Assembly: GCA_038106185.1 (NCBI GenBank)
Contig: JAYODE010000013.1
Span: 14,547 to 78,546 of the forward strand
Source: UBA4582 sp038106185
GTDB taxonomy: Bacteria; Pseudomonadota; Gammaproteobacteria; Pseudomonadales; Azotimanducaceae
Length of the DNA: 64,000 bases
Direction: 5' to 3'
Part shown: piece after piece, positions 41,782 to 51,387 of the stretch
Layout of the letters: each line of letters begins with the position of its first letter
Position numbering within the stretch: position 1 is the first letter of the stretch
Made by a program: the position numbers and the translations under genes
The notes under the pieces: generated by a model
Told to the model about the DNA's origin: nothing
Seen by the model: the letters and a program-made list of their open reading frames with translations, nothing else
Databases searched by the model: none

Positions 41782-42807
41782 ATGAACAAGCACTTAAGAA
41801 TCGCCGTTATCAATGGCGGCACTTCCGCCGAAGCCGAAGTGTCTCGAGTATCGGCTCGAGGTGTCATTAAGGCCCTGCGGGAAAATTACTCAAACGTATT
41901 TGATATTCCCCTTGAACCGGGTATCGAGCGACGGCTGGCGGAGTGCCAGCCGAACGTGGTGTTTCCTGTGGTTCATGGGGCGCCTGGCGAAGATGGTACC
42001 CTGCAGGGCTTTCTCGATCTGCTCGGCTACGCCTTTGTCGGCAGCGACGTGCAGAGCAGCGCAGTCGCGATGGACAAGATTATTGCCAAACTTATCTTTC
42101 GTGCGGCCGGCCTGCCGCTGATTGAGCAGTTGGTCGTCGAGCGACACCAGGGCGTTGCTGCCGCTGCTGCTGCCATACAGAACACCCTTGGAGACTATGT
42201 TGTGGTCAAGCCAGCCCGTCAGGGCAGCGCTCTGGGGGTGACCCTGGTGGATAACGCCAGCCAGCTTTTTAGTGCCCTTGAAAATGCCTTTCAGCTGGAC
42301 GACCGTCTGCTGATTGAACTGCGCATTAATGGCAAGGAGATCACCGTCGGCGTCCTTGATATAGACAATACTGTTGCTGATGAATGTGATGCCGATGTTG
42401 GTCGCGCGTCGGAGCGCGAACCTGACGCAGGTCTCGAGACTCGCACCGAGGCCTTTCCGGTAATTGAGATTGCGACACCGGACCAGGCATTTTATGACTA
42501 TGCCCATCGTTATACCGTGGGCCTGAGTGACCATATCATGCCAGCCCCACTCAGCGCTGAGCAGACTCGGCGGATCCAGAACATCGCCATTCAGGCCCAT
42601 CGCGCCCTGGGCTGCCGGGATTTATCACGGGCAGACTTTGTGGTGCCCAATGAGAATGAAGAATACCTATTGGAAGTGAATACCCTGCCGGGCATGACGC
42701 CGACCAGCCTCTACCCGGATGGTGCGGCCGGCTATGGCCTGAGCTTTGCTGAGCTGGTGAGCTATTTGGTGGAGCGCGCCGCCAAACGCGGACCACGCCA
42801 TTGTTAG
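41782..42807 (+). CDS. ddl: D-alanine--D-alanine ligase (Ddl)
   Basis: 341 residues, ATP-grasp fold. It joins two D-Ala for peptidoglycan. NGGTSAEAEVSRVSARGV gives the N-terminal substrate loop, VVHGAPGEDGTLQGFLDLLG is diagnostic, VVKPARQGSALGV is the ATP site, and LLEVNTLPGMTPTSL is the metal-binding end. The stretch TVADECDADVGRASEREPDAG (about 201-221) is a non-homologous insertion in the middle loop. It lies apart from any mur cluster. Confidence 0.93.
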   Translation: MNKHLRIAVINGGTSAEAEVSRVSARGVIKALRENYSNVFDIPLEPGIERRLAECQPNVVFPVVHGAPGEDGTLQGFLDLLGYAFVGSDVQSSAVAMDKIIAKLIFRAAGLPLIEQLVVERHQGVAAAAAAIQNTLGDYVVVKPARQGSALGVTLVDNASQLFSALENAFQLDDRLLIELRINGKEITVGVLDIDNTVADECDADVGRASEREPDAGLETRTEAFPVIEIATPDQAFYDYAHRYTVGLSDHIMPAPLSAEQTRRIQNIAIQAHRALGCRDLSRADFVVPNENEEYLLEVNTLPGMTPTSLYPDGAAGYGLSFAELVSYLVERAAKRGPRHC

Positions 42808-42847
42808 AAAGCACTGGGTAATGAAGACCAGCGCTGTACCCGGGTTT

Positions 42848-42873
42848 TGGCAGCGACCATATCGTCGCTGCCA
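42848..42873. terminator. bidirectional hairpin between ddl and amt
   Basis: TGGCAGCGAC (42848-42857) pairs with GTCGCTGCCA (42864-42873) around CATATC; followed by ATTTTTCT on the ddl side. Confidence 0.75.
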
Positions 42874-42886
42874 GCGCCGGATTTTT

Positions 42887-44182
42887 CTATAGATCGTAAC
42901 CCCGCTCATTGTGCTGGTTCAGATCCAGGCCTTCGGTCTCTTCATCCGGAGAAACCCGCAAGCCGATCAGGGCATCAACCAGTTTCAGCAGGATAATAGT
43001 ACACACCGCTGTGTAGCCACCGGTGGCCAGCACGCCAATCACCTGCACCTGTAGCTGCGAGGCCATGGTCATACCTTCGTTATAACCCTGACCACTGAAG
43101 ACGCCCAGGCTGGCGCTGGCAAAAATCGCGGCCAGGATTGTGCCTAACGCGCCACCCACACCATGCACTGGAAAGACATCCAGAGAGTCGTCGATCTGCA
43201 GCCGCTGCTTGAGGATCATGGTCATATTGAAGCAGACAAGGCCCGCCAGAATACCAATCACCAACCCGCCGGCCGGACCGACAAAACCAGAGGCCGGCGT
43301 GATGGTACCCAGACCGGCTACCATGCCAGTGACGGCGCCCAGTGCGCTGGGCTTGCCGAATCGTGACCACTCACAGGCCATCCAGGTCAGGGCACCTGCA
43401 GCTGCTGACATGTGGGTGACCAGCATTGCCATACCCGCATCACCATTAGCCGCCAGGGCACTACCACCGTTGAAACCAAACCAGCCCACCCAGAGCATCG
43501 CCGCGCCGGTAAATACCATCGTCATGTTGTGCGGGGGCATCGGCACCTTCGGAAATCCTCGACGAGGTCCCAAATACAAGGCACACACCAAAGCCGCAGT
43601 ACCTGCGGTGACATGCACGACCGTCCCGCCGGCAAAGTCCAGCAGTCCCATCTGACCGAGCCAGCCACCCCCCCAGACCCAGTGAGTCACAGGACCATAA
43701 ACCACCACCAGCCACAGGGCTGAGAACAACAGCATCGAAGCAAACCGTATACGCTCGGCGAAAGCGCCGACAATCAGGGCGGGCGTGATGATCGCGAAGG
43801 TTAACTGAAACATGGCAAACACACTTTCCGGTATGTCGCCAGACAGGGAGTCTTCGCTGAGATTGCCCATAAAGGCATTGCTCAAGCCACCTACCCAATC
43901 ATTACCTTCGGCGAAGGCCATAGAATAAACCCCTACCAGCCACAGGATCGAGACGACGCAGGTAATCGCAAAGCACTGCATCAGCACGCTCAACACGTTC
44001 TTGCTGCGTACCAGACCGCCGTAGAACAGAGCCAATCCAGGCAGCGTCATAAACAGCACCAATGCTGTAGAGGTTAGTATCCACGCGGTGTTGCCGCTGT
44101 TAATTGGGCTTTCTGCTGCTGCGGACTGACTGAGCAGTGCTAGCAGCAGAACACTGGCAGCCTGATAGTAACCTTTGATCAT
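42887..44182 (-). CDS. amt: ammonium transporter (AmtB/Amt)
   Basis: 431 residues from ATG 44180-44182, with GAGG upstream; the longer frame to 44218 has no such site. It starts with a signal peptide (LLLALLSQSAAAE), then about 11 helices. Landmarks are the external Phe/Trp gate zone GLALFYGGLVRSKNVLS, AGGTVVHVTAG (pore His), HNMTMVFTGAAMLW, and VHGVGGALGTI (second pore His). It imports ammonium/ammonia. A glnK gene is not next to it. Its promoter is of sigma-70 type. Confidence 0.95.
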   Translation of the reverse strand: MIKGYYQAASVLLLALLSQSAAAESPINSGNTAWILTSTALVLFMTLPGLALFYGGLVRSKNVLSVLMQCFAITCVVSILWLVGVYSMAFAEGNDWVGGLSNAFMGNLSEDSLSGDIPESVFAMFQLTFAIITPALIVGAFAERIRFASMLLFSALWLVVVYGPVTHWVWGGGWLGQMGLLDFAGGTVVHVTAGTAALVCALYLGPRRGFPKVPMPPHNMTMVFTGAAMLWVGWFGFNGGSALAANGDAGMAMLVTHMSAAAGALTWMACEWSRFGKPSALGAVTGMVAGLGTITPASGFVGPAGGLVIGILAGLVCFNMTMILKQRLQIDDSLDVFPVHGVGGALGTILAAIFASASLGVFSGQGYNEGMTMASQLQVQVIGVLATGGYTAVCTIILLKLVDALIGLRVSPDEETEGLDLNQHNERGYDL

Positions 44183-44253
44183 GTGTGGGCCTCGTTGGGG
44201 TCGTGGGGGCTTTGACATTCAATGACCCCGCTGTGCTGATTATCTCGCGCCCG

Positions 44254-44282
44254 AGTGTACCGATTCGCTAAATTGCTGGCAA
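44254..44282 (-). promoter_or_regulatory. sigma-70 promoter of amt
   Basis: Reverse strand TTGCCA (44277-44282) and TACACT (44254-44259) with a 17-bp spacer, about 72 nt before the ATG. Confidence 0.6.
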
Positions 44283-44505
44283 CCCACAGTTTTGATCTTC
44301 GCCGATTCGCACCAGTGAGCCAATCAATGGCAATTCGGAGGGCAGTCTTGCTTAGACTAATAACAAATATTGAAGAGTTCCTTTAGAGCTATCTGGTGGT
44401 CGACATAGCGCTTCACTTGAGGTAAAAAAGTCTCAGGTCAACTTGAAACTGACCTAAAGACATCGTCAAACGAAGTTCGCGATGTAGATTTAGAACGAGC
44501 GCCAC
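44283..44505. other. divergent spacer between amt and rmf
   Basis: No gene found. The reverse frame over 44413-44601 (VVVLVVIMVV-type) is the translation of a repeat array and is rejected. Confidence 0.4.
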
Positions 44506-44606
44506 AACCAGAACCACAACCATAATCACAACCAGAACCACAACCATAATCACAACCAGAGGGAAATCCAGAGTCACAGCCAGAGTCATAGCCAGAGTCA
44601 ACGTTA
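44506..44606. repeat. nested 24-bp and 12-bp tandem arrays upstream of rmf
   Basis: Two 24-bp copies of AACCACAACCATAATCAC plus ACCAG from about 44512, then 12-bp units GAGTCACAGCCA, GAGTCATAGCCA and GAGTCAACGTTA (44571, 44583, 44595). The region stays repeat-like to about 44625. Confidence 0.85.
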
Positions 44607-44686
44607 TCGTCAGAGTTACCGTCAGGGTCCTTTAAAAGTCAAAGCCACTGACAATGACATCACTGAAAGCATGGAGTCGTTTGTTT

Positions 44687-44890
44687 ATGAAAAGGCAAAA
44701 AAGAGACAAGAGCAACCGCGCATTTACCCGTGGATACCAGTTTGGCATGCACGGTAAATCGAAAGAATTATGTCCCCACCACGACGAAGATACCCGTCAA
44801 TCCTGGCTCAGCGGCTGGCGCACCGGCAGAGAAGATAACTGGGATGGCTATATAGGGACCGCGGGCGTTGGTCGATCCCCGGCGGTCTGA
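44687..44890 (+). CDS. rmf: ribosome modulation factor
   Basis: 67 residues from ATG 44687 (MKRQKRDKSNRAFTRGYQFG). The run YQFGMHGKSKELCP and WLSGWRTGRED match E. coli RMF (YQAGIAGRSKEMCP, WLGGWREA). It dimerises 70S ribosomes to 100S particles in stationary phase. An earlier ATG (44654) gives extra unlike residues, while GGAG lies before the chosen ATG. Small size and position next to pyrD match Pseudomonas as I recall. Confidence 0.95.
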   Translation: MKRQKRDKSNRAFTRGYQFGMHGKSKELCPHHDEDTRQSWLSGWRTGREDNWDGYIGTAGVGRSPAV

Positions 44891-44949
44891 AACGGCTGGC
44901 ATGCCATCCAGGCGGCTTTTCTTCATCTTTTGTTACAAGCGTTTTATAC

Positions 44950-44991
44950 AAACGCTTTTAAACAAACGCTTTTAAAAAACGCTTTTAAAAA
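44950..44991. repeat. 14-bp tandem array, three copies
   Basis: AAACGCTTTTAAAC, AAACGCTTTTAAAA and AACGCTTTTAAAAA (44950, 44964, 44978). The preceding AAGCGTTTT (44938-44946) is complementary to the unit, so hairpins can form with more than one copy. Confidence 0.9.
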
Positions 44992-45015
44992 AAGGTAAAA
45001 GGCGTTGATACAAAA

Positions 45016-45054
45016 GCGGCCTACATAAGCAGTCTACATAAGCAGCCTACATAA
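45016..45054. repeat. 13-bp tandem array, three copies
   Basis: GCGGCCTACATAA, GCAGTCTACATAA and GCAGCCTACATAA at 45016, 45029 and 45042. Confidence 0.95.
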
Positions 45055-45060
45055 GCCGAA

Positions 45061-45099
45061 AAAAAGGCGCTGATCACAATCTTTGATCAGCGCCTTTTT
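45061..45099. terminator. strong bidirectional intrinsic terminator between rmf and pyrD
   Basis: AAAAAGGCGCTGATCA (45061-45076) pairs perfectly with its complement (45084-45099), a 16-bp stem with a 7-nt loop and T/A tracts on both strands. The clearest terminator in the window. Confidence 0.93.
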
Positions 45100-45107
45100 C
45101 TTTGGCC

Positions 45108-45140
45108 ATTTACCCTCTATTTACCCTCTATTTACCCTCA
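45108..45140. repeat. 11-bp tandem array, three copies, overlapping the pyrD stop
   Basis: ATTTACCCTCT twice (45108, 45119), then ATTTACCCTCA (45130-45140), whose last three bases are the pyrD stop codon on the reverse strand. Confidence 0.92.
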
Positions 45141-46196
45141 GGCAACCACGGCTTTCTGCTTATCACCTGCAGTCGCGCGATACGCCTTGATGGACCTGAC
45201 GCTATCGACGATCAGATCAGGGCCTGCATAGATAAACCCTGTATAGAGCTGCACCAAATCCGCGCCAAGACGGATTTTTTCAGCGGCGTCATCCCCTGTC
45301 ATAATACCGCCGACGCCAATGATGGCCATCTTGCCCTTGACCTCTGCCGCCACCAACGACAAGACATGATTAGCAAGATCTCGAAGTGGTTCTCCACTTA
45401 ATCCGCCCAGTTCATTACCATGTTTTTCCCCGGCAACCCGATCTCGAGCGATGGTGGTGTTGGTGACAATGACACCATCTATCTCAAAGGATTGAAGTCG
45501 CTGAACCAGACGCCTGACTTCCTCGTCTGCCATATCTGGCGCTATCTTGACCACCAGTGGTACGTTTTTGCCGTGTGCCTGCACCAGTTTTGTATGTTCG
45601 TTTTTCAGACCTTCCAGCAACCTCGCCAATTCCGTCTCGTGCTGCAGGTGGCGTAGCCCTGGCGTGTTCGGCGAGGAGATATTCACAACTATATAAGACG
45701 CCAGCGCATAGACCTCGCGGAGACACAGCGCATAATCCGCCAATGCGTTTTCTACCGGCGTCACCGCATTCTTACCGATATTGATGCCCAGCACGCCCTT
45801 GAACCGGGCCTTGCGAATACGCTCGCACATGACTGTCACGCCATCATTATTGAAGCCCATGCGATTGATCAGAGCCCGTTTGCGCGGCAGGCGAAACATC
45901 CGTGGGCCAGGATTTCCTGGTTGGGGCTTGGGTGTCACAGTACCCACCTCAAGAAAGCCAAAGCCCATCGCCGCGAGACCATCAATACACCGAGCATCTT
46001 TATCTAAACCGGCTGCGAGACCCACTGCATTGGGAAATTCGATGCCCATCACCGTGATCGGATCGCGAATCATTTCTCGCGCGAGTAATGGCGACAGATT
46101 AAAGCGCTCGAGCCACGTCATGGATTGCAGAGACAGATGATGGGAAGCCTCTGGTGGCATGAGGAACAGCAGGTCGCGAAAGAGGGAATAATTCAT
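45138..46196 (-). CDS. pyrD: dihydroorotate dehydrogenase (quinone), class 2
   Basis: 352 residues, as for membrane-associated class 2 enzymes (E. coli 336). It oxidises dihydroorotate to orotate with FMN, passing electrons to quinone, step four of UMP synthesis. The amphipathic N-terminus (LFRDLLFLMPPEASHHLSLQ) is the quinone tunnel. The catalytic Ser is in VNISSPNTPGLR, and FMN contacts are in NAVGLAAGLDKD and VGGIMTGDDA. The TGA falls in an 11-bp array. Confidence 0.97.
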   Translation of the reverse strand: MNYSLFRDLLFLMPPEASHHLSLQSMTWLERFNLSPLLAREMIRDPITVMGIEFPNAVGLAAGLDKDARCIDGLAAMGFGFLEVGTVTPKPQPGNPGPRMFRLPRKRALINRMGFNNDGVTVMCERIRKARFKGVLGINIGKNAVTPVENALADYALCLREVYALASYIVVNISSPNTPGLRHLQHETELARLLEGLKNEHTKLVQAHGKNVPLVVKIAPDMADEEVRRLVQRLQSFEIDGVIVTNTTIARDRVAGEKHGNELGGLSGEPLRDLANHVLSLVAAEVKGKMAIIGVGGIMTGDDAAEKIRLGADLVQLYTGFIYAGPDLIVDSVRSIKAYRATAGDKQKAVVA

Positions 46197-46297
46197 GGCA
46201 GTAGTAGTTTTACCTGGCTTTAGACTGCCGCATTATAGGCGATTAGGCCAACAAAGTGGTCACTCAAACCGACAGGACCTGAACTACACGCCTAAGC

Positions 46298-46335
46298 CCC
46301 TCATAAGGAATCCCTCATAAGAGCCCCTCAATAGC
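46298..46335. repeat. 14-bp tandem array at the gdhB end
   Basis: CCCTCATAAGGAAT, CCCTCATAAGAGCC and a partial CCTCAATAGCTCAATAG; the array abuts and slightly enters the gdhB stop region. Confidence 0.7.
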
Positions 46336-49300
46336 TCAATAGCGGACCGATGCGCTCGAGCTGGACTGAGCCAGGTCCATCAGTTCTCTGATGGCAACCG
46401 TGAAAATGGCCTGATCTATGACGCCGGCACCACGCATCTCGGCCTGCAGCACCAGCCAGCGGTCGACCATCGATTGATGCTCACCGAGCCAGCGTTGCAC
46501 CATGGCGCCGGCAGCTTCACTGGTATCAGCACCATTCAAAACTGCAAGGGTTATCGCCAGCTGCTGCCAATTCAGATCGTCCTGCAGACTCTCGCGGGCC
46601 AGCGCCTGCCACTGATTCAGGGCCTGATACTCGTGAATCTGTTTGCTGAACCAGTGCAGGTGCAGTTGTTCGCCGACAACAAAAAAAACACTGGCAACCT
46701 TCTCGATACTGACACCCGTGCGGTTCGATGCCTCGACAATCCCCATGATCGAATACAGGTGATGGGCCGCTGCGACAAAACTCGACAAGGCCTCATCGAC
46801 GCCCATGCTCACCAGCCGGTCTCGGCCCGTTTGCCATTCCTGGAGCGCATTACCAACCAGCAATCGATCCCACCGGCCAAACAGCAGTTGCAGTGCTTGA
46901 GAAAATGCCGGCACCTCCTGACTCAGATCGAGGGCGCGCCGACGATTGCGAATCAGCCAACGAGTAACTCGGCGAATCAGCCGGCTGACATCCATCATCA
47001 TGGATTTCTGCAACTGGTGATTCACCAAATAATCCAGCGCGGAAAGCGCATCCCAACGTTGTTCGAACTGGAAGATATCTCGAGCCCCCACATAAGCCTT
47101 GGCGATCACGGCTACCGAAACACCGGTTGACTCAATCATACGCTCGACGAAATTCATACCCATATGATTCACCATGCGATTGGTCAATTGAGTGGCAATG
47201 ATTTCTCGGCGCAGACGATGCTGCTGCAGCGCTTGTGGGTATTTTTTGACCAACGGCGCGGGAAAGGCATCAAACAGCTCTCGTAAAAAATAAGGCTCAT
47301 CCATGCTGCTTGACGCCGCCAGCTGCTCTTTCAGACCACTCTTGACATAGCTCGTCAGAATCGCAATTTCCGGAGGTGTGAAGTAACGGCCCTTGGCGCG
47401 CCGCTCCTGTATTTCATCGTCACTGGGCAAATACTCAAGCTGTCGATCCAGACGGCCCTGATCCTCCAGGACGGAAAGAAGTTGCGAATATTCATAATTT
47501 CGGCGCTGCGCCTGATAACTCATGAGATCAATTGCTTGCGCCTGCATGTAGTTGTTATCAAGAACGATCGATGCCACCTCCTCCGTCATTTGACCCAGCA
47601 ACTTGATCCGGCTTCTGGCATTCAGCTTGCCGCTTTCCATAAGCTGGTTCAGCAAGATTTTGATATTCACCTCGACGTCAGAACAGTTCACTCCGCCGGC
47701 ATTGTCGATGAAATCTGTGAAACAGATACCACCGTGGAGATTAAACTCAACTCGAGCCAATTGAGTCATACCCAAATTACCACCCTCACCCACGATGCGA
47801 CAGCGCAGATCAGCACCATTGACTCGAATCGCGTCATTAGCCTTGTCACTCACATCAAGATGCGACTCATGACGACTCTTGACGTAGGTACCGATTCCAC
47901 CATTCCAGAGCAAATCAACCTGCGCTTGCAGAATCACAGTCAGCAGCGCGTTCGGTGCAAGCTGATTTTCAGTGATACCAAATCTTTGCTTCATCTCGGC
48001 TGAAATTGGAATCGATTTCGCGCCTCGGTCAAATACACCGCCGCCCTTTGAAATCAAACTGCGATCATAGTCAGCCCAACTTGACCTTGGCAGGTCAAAC
48101 AATCGTTTGCGTTCAACAAAGCTGCTGGCTGCGATTGGCATGGGATCAACGAAAATATGCAAGTGATTGAAGGCGGCTACCAGACAAATGTGCTTTGACA
48201 TCAACATACCGTTACCAAACACGTCGCCAGACATATCGCCGATACCCACCACGGTAAAGTCATTTTCCTGAGGGTTGATACCGAGATTTCGAAAGTGCTG
48301 CTGTACAGAGATCCAGGCACCTTTAGCAGTGATAGCCATGGCCTTATGGTCATAGCCGACACTACCGCCAGAGGCAAAGGCATCGCCTAGCCAAAAATGG
48401 TTGGCCATTGAGATTTCGTTGGCGATGTCAGAGAACGCAGCCGTACCCTTGTCTGCTGCAACGACCAGGTAATAGTCGTCATCGTCATAGCGCACCACAT
48501 CACGGGGCGGGACTACCTGTCCTTCGATGAGGTTATCGGTCAGATCCAGCAGCCCCTGAATGAAAATTTTGTAACAGGCGATGCCCTCTTCGGTGACCAC
48601 TTCTCGGCTCGCCCCTTGCGGAATTTGTTTTGGCAAAAAACCCCCTTTTGCCCCTACAGGTACTATCACTGAGTTTTTAACCTGCTGGGCTTTGACTAAT
48701 CCCAACACCTCGGTGCGATAGTCTTCACTGCGATCTGACCAGCGAAGTCCGCCGCGAGCTACCTTCCCGCCGCGCAAATGCACACCTTCAACTCGCGCGG
48801 AATAAATAAAAATCTCGTGCACCGGGCAAGGCTTGGGCATCTCACTAATCAGGGCCGGGCTTAGCTTCAGCGCCAGGCACTGGCCGACTTGACCGGCTGC
48901 ATCGCGCTGAAAAAAATTCGTTCGTTGAGTGGCCAAAATCATTTCCAACAGACGCCGAAGGACTCGGTCTTCACCCAGATTCTCAACTGCATCTATGTGC
49001 TTGAGAATGGTTGCCTGCAATTTATCAGCGCGGCGATTAGCCATGGCACGGTCAATAAACGGATTAAAGCGCTGGTTGAAGAGTTCAAACATCATGCGCG
49101 CGATCATTGAATAGCGAGTTAAGCAGTCAGCAATAAAGGGCTGGCTGTAGCTGCTTTGCAGTTGGCCAAAGTAGCGAGCGTAGGCGCGAATCACTTTGAC
49201 CTGTCGGTACTCCATACCGGCCGAAGGTACCAGTCGATTAAACGAATCGTTCTCCTTGCCGCCGTGCCAGATGTCTTTGAAAGCTGCCTCAAACAAGGGT

Positions 49301-51168
49301 TTGATGCTTGCCAAACCGTCCTTGGGTGCCGTGATAAATTCCAGCACAAAGTCGTGAATCCAGATTCGACCTTGTGGATGCAGTATTTCATAAGGGTGCT
49401 CTTCAATCGACCTGGCACCCAGGTTCTCAAGAATAGGAATCACATTCGACAGAGGCAGTGAGTAGCCTCGATGAAACAATTTGAAGCAGGTATAAGTCTG
49501 ATCGCCATCGACGACTTCGTAAAGGTTCAATTCAAGAGGGTTGGCAGCCGTCAGGGCCTGTAAATAAACGATGTCTTGTGATGCGGTCTGAGGACTGAAA
49601 TCCGCTTTATAGCCAGGGGGGAAAATGCCGCCATAGGTCTCCAGCAAGGATTCGGCGACAGATCCAGCGCTCGCATCAGTTACTGTGTCAGCACCGGTTG
49701 CCGCCGCCGACAAGGGGTATTGGCGCAGCAGAACTTCATGCAACTCGTCGTCCCAGGAGCGTGTTAGTTTAAGAATTGCGTCCTCGAGTGCCGGTATGTT
49801 GATCTCGATCGGCCGAAGCGGATCTATGCGAAAGACAAAATGGGTGCGAATCAGGGTGGACTCTGAGAACAGAGTCGAGAACTCTGTATCCAAGGGGTGC
49901 AGGCACTCGGCCAGCAACGCCTGTACCTTGCGCCGCAAGGCAGTATCATAGGTATCCTTGGGCACATAGACCAGGCAGGATACAAAGTCCTCAAAGCGCC
50001 GCACCAGCAGTCGAACGATTCGGCGTTCTTGCAGTGCGAAGCTACTCATCACTGTTTGCGCCAGCTCTTCAGCAGATGCCAGAAACAACTCTTCCCGCGG
50101 CAGAATCTCGATAATGCGATTCAGCTCTCGGCCTTTTTGACTCGACGCTGACAACTCACCAGCGGCGTACACCTGTTCAATTTTCTGCCTGACCAGTGGA
50201 ATCTTTCGCGGGTTTTGATTGAAGACTGAGGACGTGAACAGGCCAATAAACCGACAGCCTCGCCGCTCGGCACCTTGCACTACTGGATTGGCAGGTCGAA
50301 TGATGGTGATGGCGTCGTAATAGGCAGGCCGGTGGACCTGGCTTCTGTAGGGCAACTTGGTGATTAGCAATTGAGCCGGCGCCGAATCATGCACTCGCAG
50401 CACCAGGTTATCGGCAGTCATGTTCCGTCGACATAATCCCAGCGCGACCGCAGGTAAACGAGTCAAACTCTTCTGTGTTTTGCCCAGGGTGAATTCTTCA
50501 TAACCCAGAAAGGTAAAATTGTTCGAGTATAACCAACGCAGAAACTCGCTGTGTTCCACATCGAGTTGTGAGGCATTATGCCCCGCTCCGATCTCGTCGC
50601 CCCAGAGGAGTAATTGCTGCCGCATCGGCGCAAAATCATGAACAACTCGCTGCACCAGCTTTAGAATCTGGCGAATACTGCGCTCAAGACCGCCGGTCTC
50701 TGGAATCTGCTCAATTTCCAGATGAATCAGCGTTTCGTTAGGGTTTTTGTCCTCAATGATCAGACTTCGACCCTTGGCTCGCACCACACTCAGCAGGCAC
50801 TGCTGAACCTCAATCAGAACTAAACCCTGCTGGGTCAACTCCATTCGAATGGAATCCAGCAAAAACGCCATATTTGGCGCGACCACTTCCACAAGGGTCC
50901 GTTTCGATTCTGGACCCTGCTGTGTCGAAGCCGGGTTAAAGACTCGGACTATGGCCCGCTTGCCGTTGAACTGCCGATAGAAGTCCCAGCCGGAGTGGAC
51001 CGCCGCCAATACGGCGTCCCAGTCTCGGTAGAGCAATTCTGACAAGGGTTCCTGAGAGTAGTAGAAGCGGGCGAAACGCAACAGCCCCTTGTCCTTTGAT
51101 TGTTTCTGAATTCTGCGCTCAAGCGCATGATAAAACGCCGCCTTGGTCTCGATATTTCTGATGCTCAT
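46336..51168 (-). CDS. gdhB: NAD-dependent glutamate dehydrogenase, 180-kDa class
   Basis: 1610 residues from ATG 51166-51168 (GGGGAAAG upstream), the size of the L_180/GdhB class, far longer than ordinary glutamate dehydrogenase. It converts glutamate to 2-oxoglutarate and ammonium. The long N-terminal part (about 1-680) has ACT-like regulatory domains. The catalytic core contains KNSVIVPVGAKGGFLPK (substrate Lys), IGDMSGDVFGNGMLMS, and the NAD site VGEGGNLGMTQLARVEF. It is divergent from moxR. Its place near pyrD and moxR is shared with Pseudomonas aeruginosa as I recall. Confidence 0.97.
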   Translation of the reverse strand: MSIRNIETKAAFYHALERRIQKQSKDKGLLRFARFYYSQEPLSELLYRDWDAVLAAVHSGWDFYRQFNGKRAIVRVFNPASTQQGPESKRTLVEVVAPNMAFLLDSIRMELTQQGLVLIEVQQCLLSVVRAKGRSLIIEDKNPNETLIHLEIEQIPETGGLERSIRQILKLVQRVVHDFAPMRQQLLLWGDEIGAGHNASQLDVEHSEFLRWLYSNNFTFLGYEEFTLGKTQKSLTRLPAVALGLCRRNMTADNLVLRVHDSAPAQLLITKLPYRSQVHRPAYYDAITIIRPANPVVQGAERRGCRFIGLFTSSVFNQNPRKIPLVRQKIEQVYAAGELSASSQKGRELNRIIEILPREELFLASAEELAQTVMSSFALQERRIVRLLVRRFEDFVSCLVYVPKDTYDTALRRKVQALLAECLHPLDTEFSTLFSESTLIRTHFVFRIDPLRPIEINIPALEDAILKLTRSWDDELHEVLLRQYPLSAAATGADTVTDASAGSVAESLLETYGGIFPPGYKADFSPQTASQDIVYLQALTAANPLELNLYEVVDGDQTYTCFKLFHRGYSLPLSNVIPILENLGARSIEEHPYEILHPQGRIWIHDFVLEFITAPKDGLASIKPLFEAAFKDIWHGGKENDSFNRLVPSAGMEYRQVKVIRAYARYFGQLQSSYSQPFIADCLTRYSMIARMMFELFNQRFNPFIDRAMANRRADKLQATILKHIDAVENLGEDRVLRRLLEMILATQRTNFFQRDAAGQVGQCLALKLSPALISEMPKPCPVHEIFIYSARVEGVHLRGGKVARGGLRWSDRSEDYRTEVLGLVKAQQVKNSVIVPVGAKGGFLPKQIPQGASREVVTEEGIACYKIFIQGLLDLTDNLIEGQVVPPRDVVRYDDDDYYLVVAADKGTAAFSDIANEISMANHFWLGDAFASGGSVGYDHKAMAITAKGAWISVQQHFRNLGINPQENDFTVVGIGDMSGDVFGNGMLMSKHICLVAAFNHLHIFVDPMPIAASSFVERKRLFDLPRSSWADYDRSLISKGGGVFDRGAKSIPISAEMKQRFGITENQLAPNALLTVILQAQVDLLWNGGIGTYVKSRHESHLDVSDKANDAIRVNGADLRCRIVGEGGNLGMTQLARVEFNLHGGICFTDFIDNAGGVNCSDVEVNIKILLNQLMESGKLNARSRIKLLGQMTEEVASIVLDNNYMQAQAIDLMSYQAQRRNYEYSQLLSVLEDQGRLDRQLEYLPSDDEIQERRAKGRYFTPPEIAILTSYVKSGLKEQLAASSSMDEPYFLRELFDAFPAPLVKKYPQALQQHRLRREIIATQLTNRMVNHMGMNFVERMIESTGVSVAVIAKAYVGARDIFQFEQRWDALSALDYLVNHQLQKSMMMDVSRLIRRVTRWLIRNRRRALDLSQEVPAFSQALQLLFGRWDRLLVGNALQEWQTGRDRLVSMGVDEALSSFVAAAHHLYSIMGIVEASNRTGVSIEKVASVFFVVGEQLHLHWFSKQIHEYQALNQWQALARESLQDDLNWQQLAITLAVLNGADTSEAAGAMVQRWLGEHQSMVDRWLVLQAEMRGAGVIDQAIFTVAIRELMDLAQSSSSASVRY

Positions 51169-51312
51169 GAAACTTTCCCCAGTGATAGCCTGGCTAAGGA
51201 CAAACCTCGGCATTCATCTGGTAGAATCAGCAAGCGCCAGGCGCTCCTTGTCTTGATGACTGCTTCGAAGAAAGCCTGTTTCCTCGGTGCACGCAGGAAC
51301 CGTCGCAGATAT

Positions 51313-51332
51313 TGATGGTCTATAGACCGTCA
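51313..51332. promoter_or_regulatory. palindrome in the gdhB-moxR divergent region
   Basis: TGATGGTCTA/TAGACCGTCA is a 20-bp inverted repeat with one mismatch, with perfect core GGTCTATAGACC (51317-51328). It lies just upstream of a TTGACA (51337-51342) facing moxR. Possible regulator site; no known consensus recognised. Confidence 0.4.
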
Positions 51333-51336
51333 GAGT

Positions 51337-51365
51337 TTGACATACATTTTGTTACATTAATTCAC
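51337..51365 (+). promoter_or_regulatory. possible moxR promoter
   Basis: Perfect -35 TTGACA at 51337-51342; the 17-bp spaced -10 is the poor ATTCAC (51360-51365). Start codon 51388. Confidence 0.3.
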
Positions 51366-51387
51366 CAGTTAGAAGAACCAATAATCC

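Noticed and set aside
44283..44340. Sigma-54 promoter before amt
   Set aside because: TGGCTC and TGC are present but one base too close for a -24/-12 pair; a well-spaced sigma-70 promoter lies nearer the gene.
44413..44601. Reverse frame rich in Val-Val-Leu repeats, like a membrane peptide
   Set aside because: Translation of the nested 24/12-bp array; no start signal.
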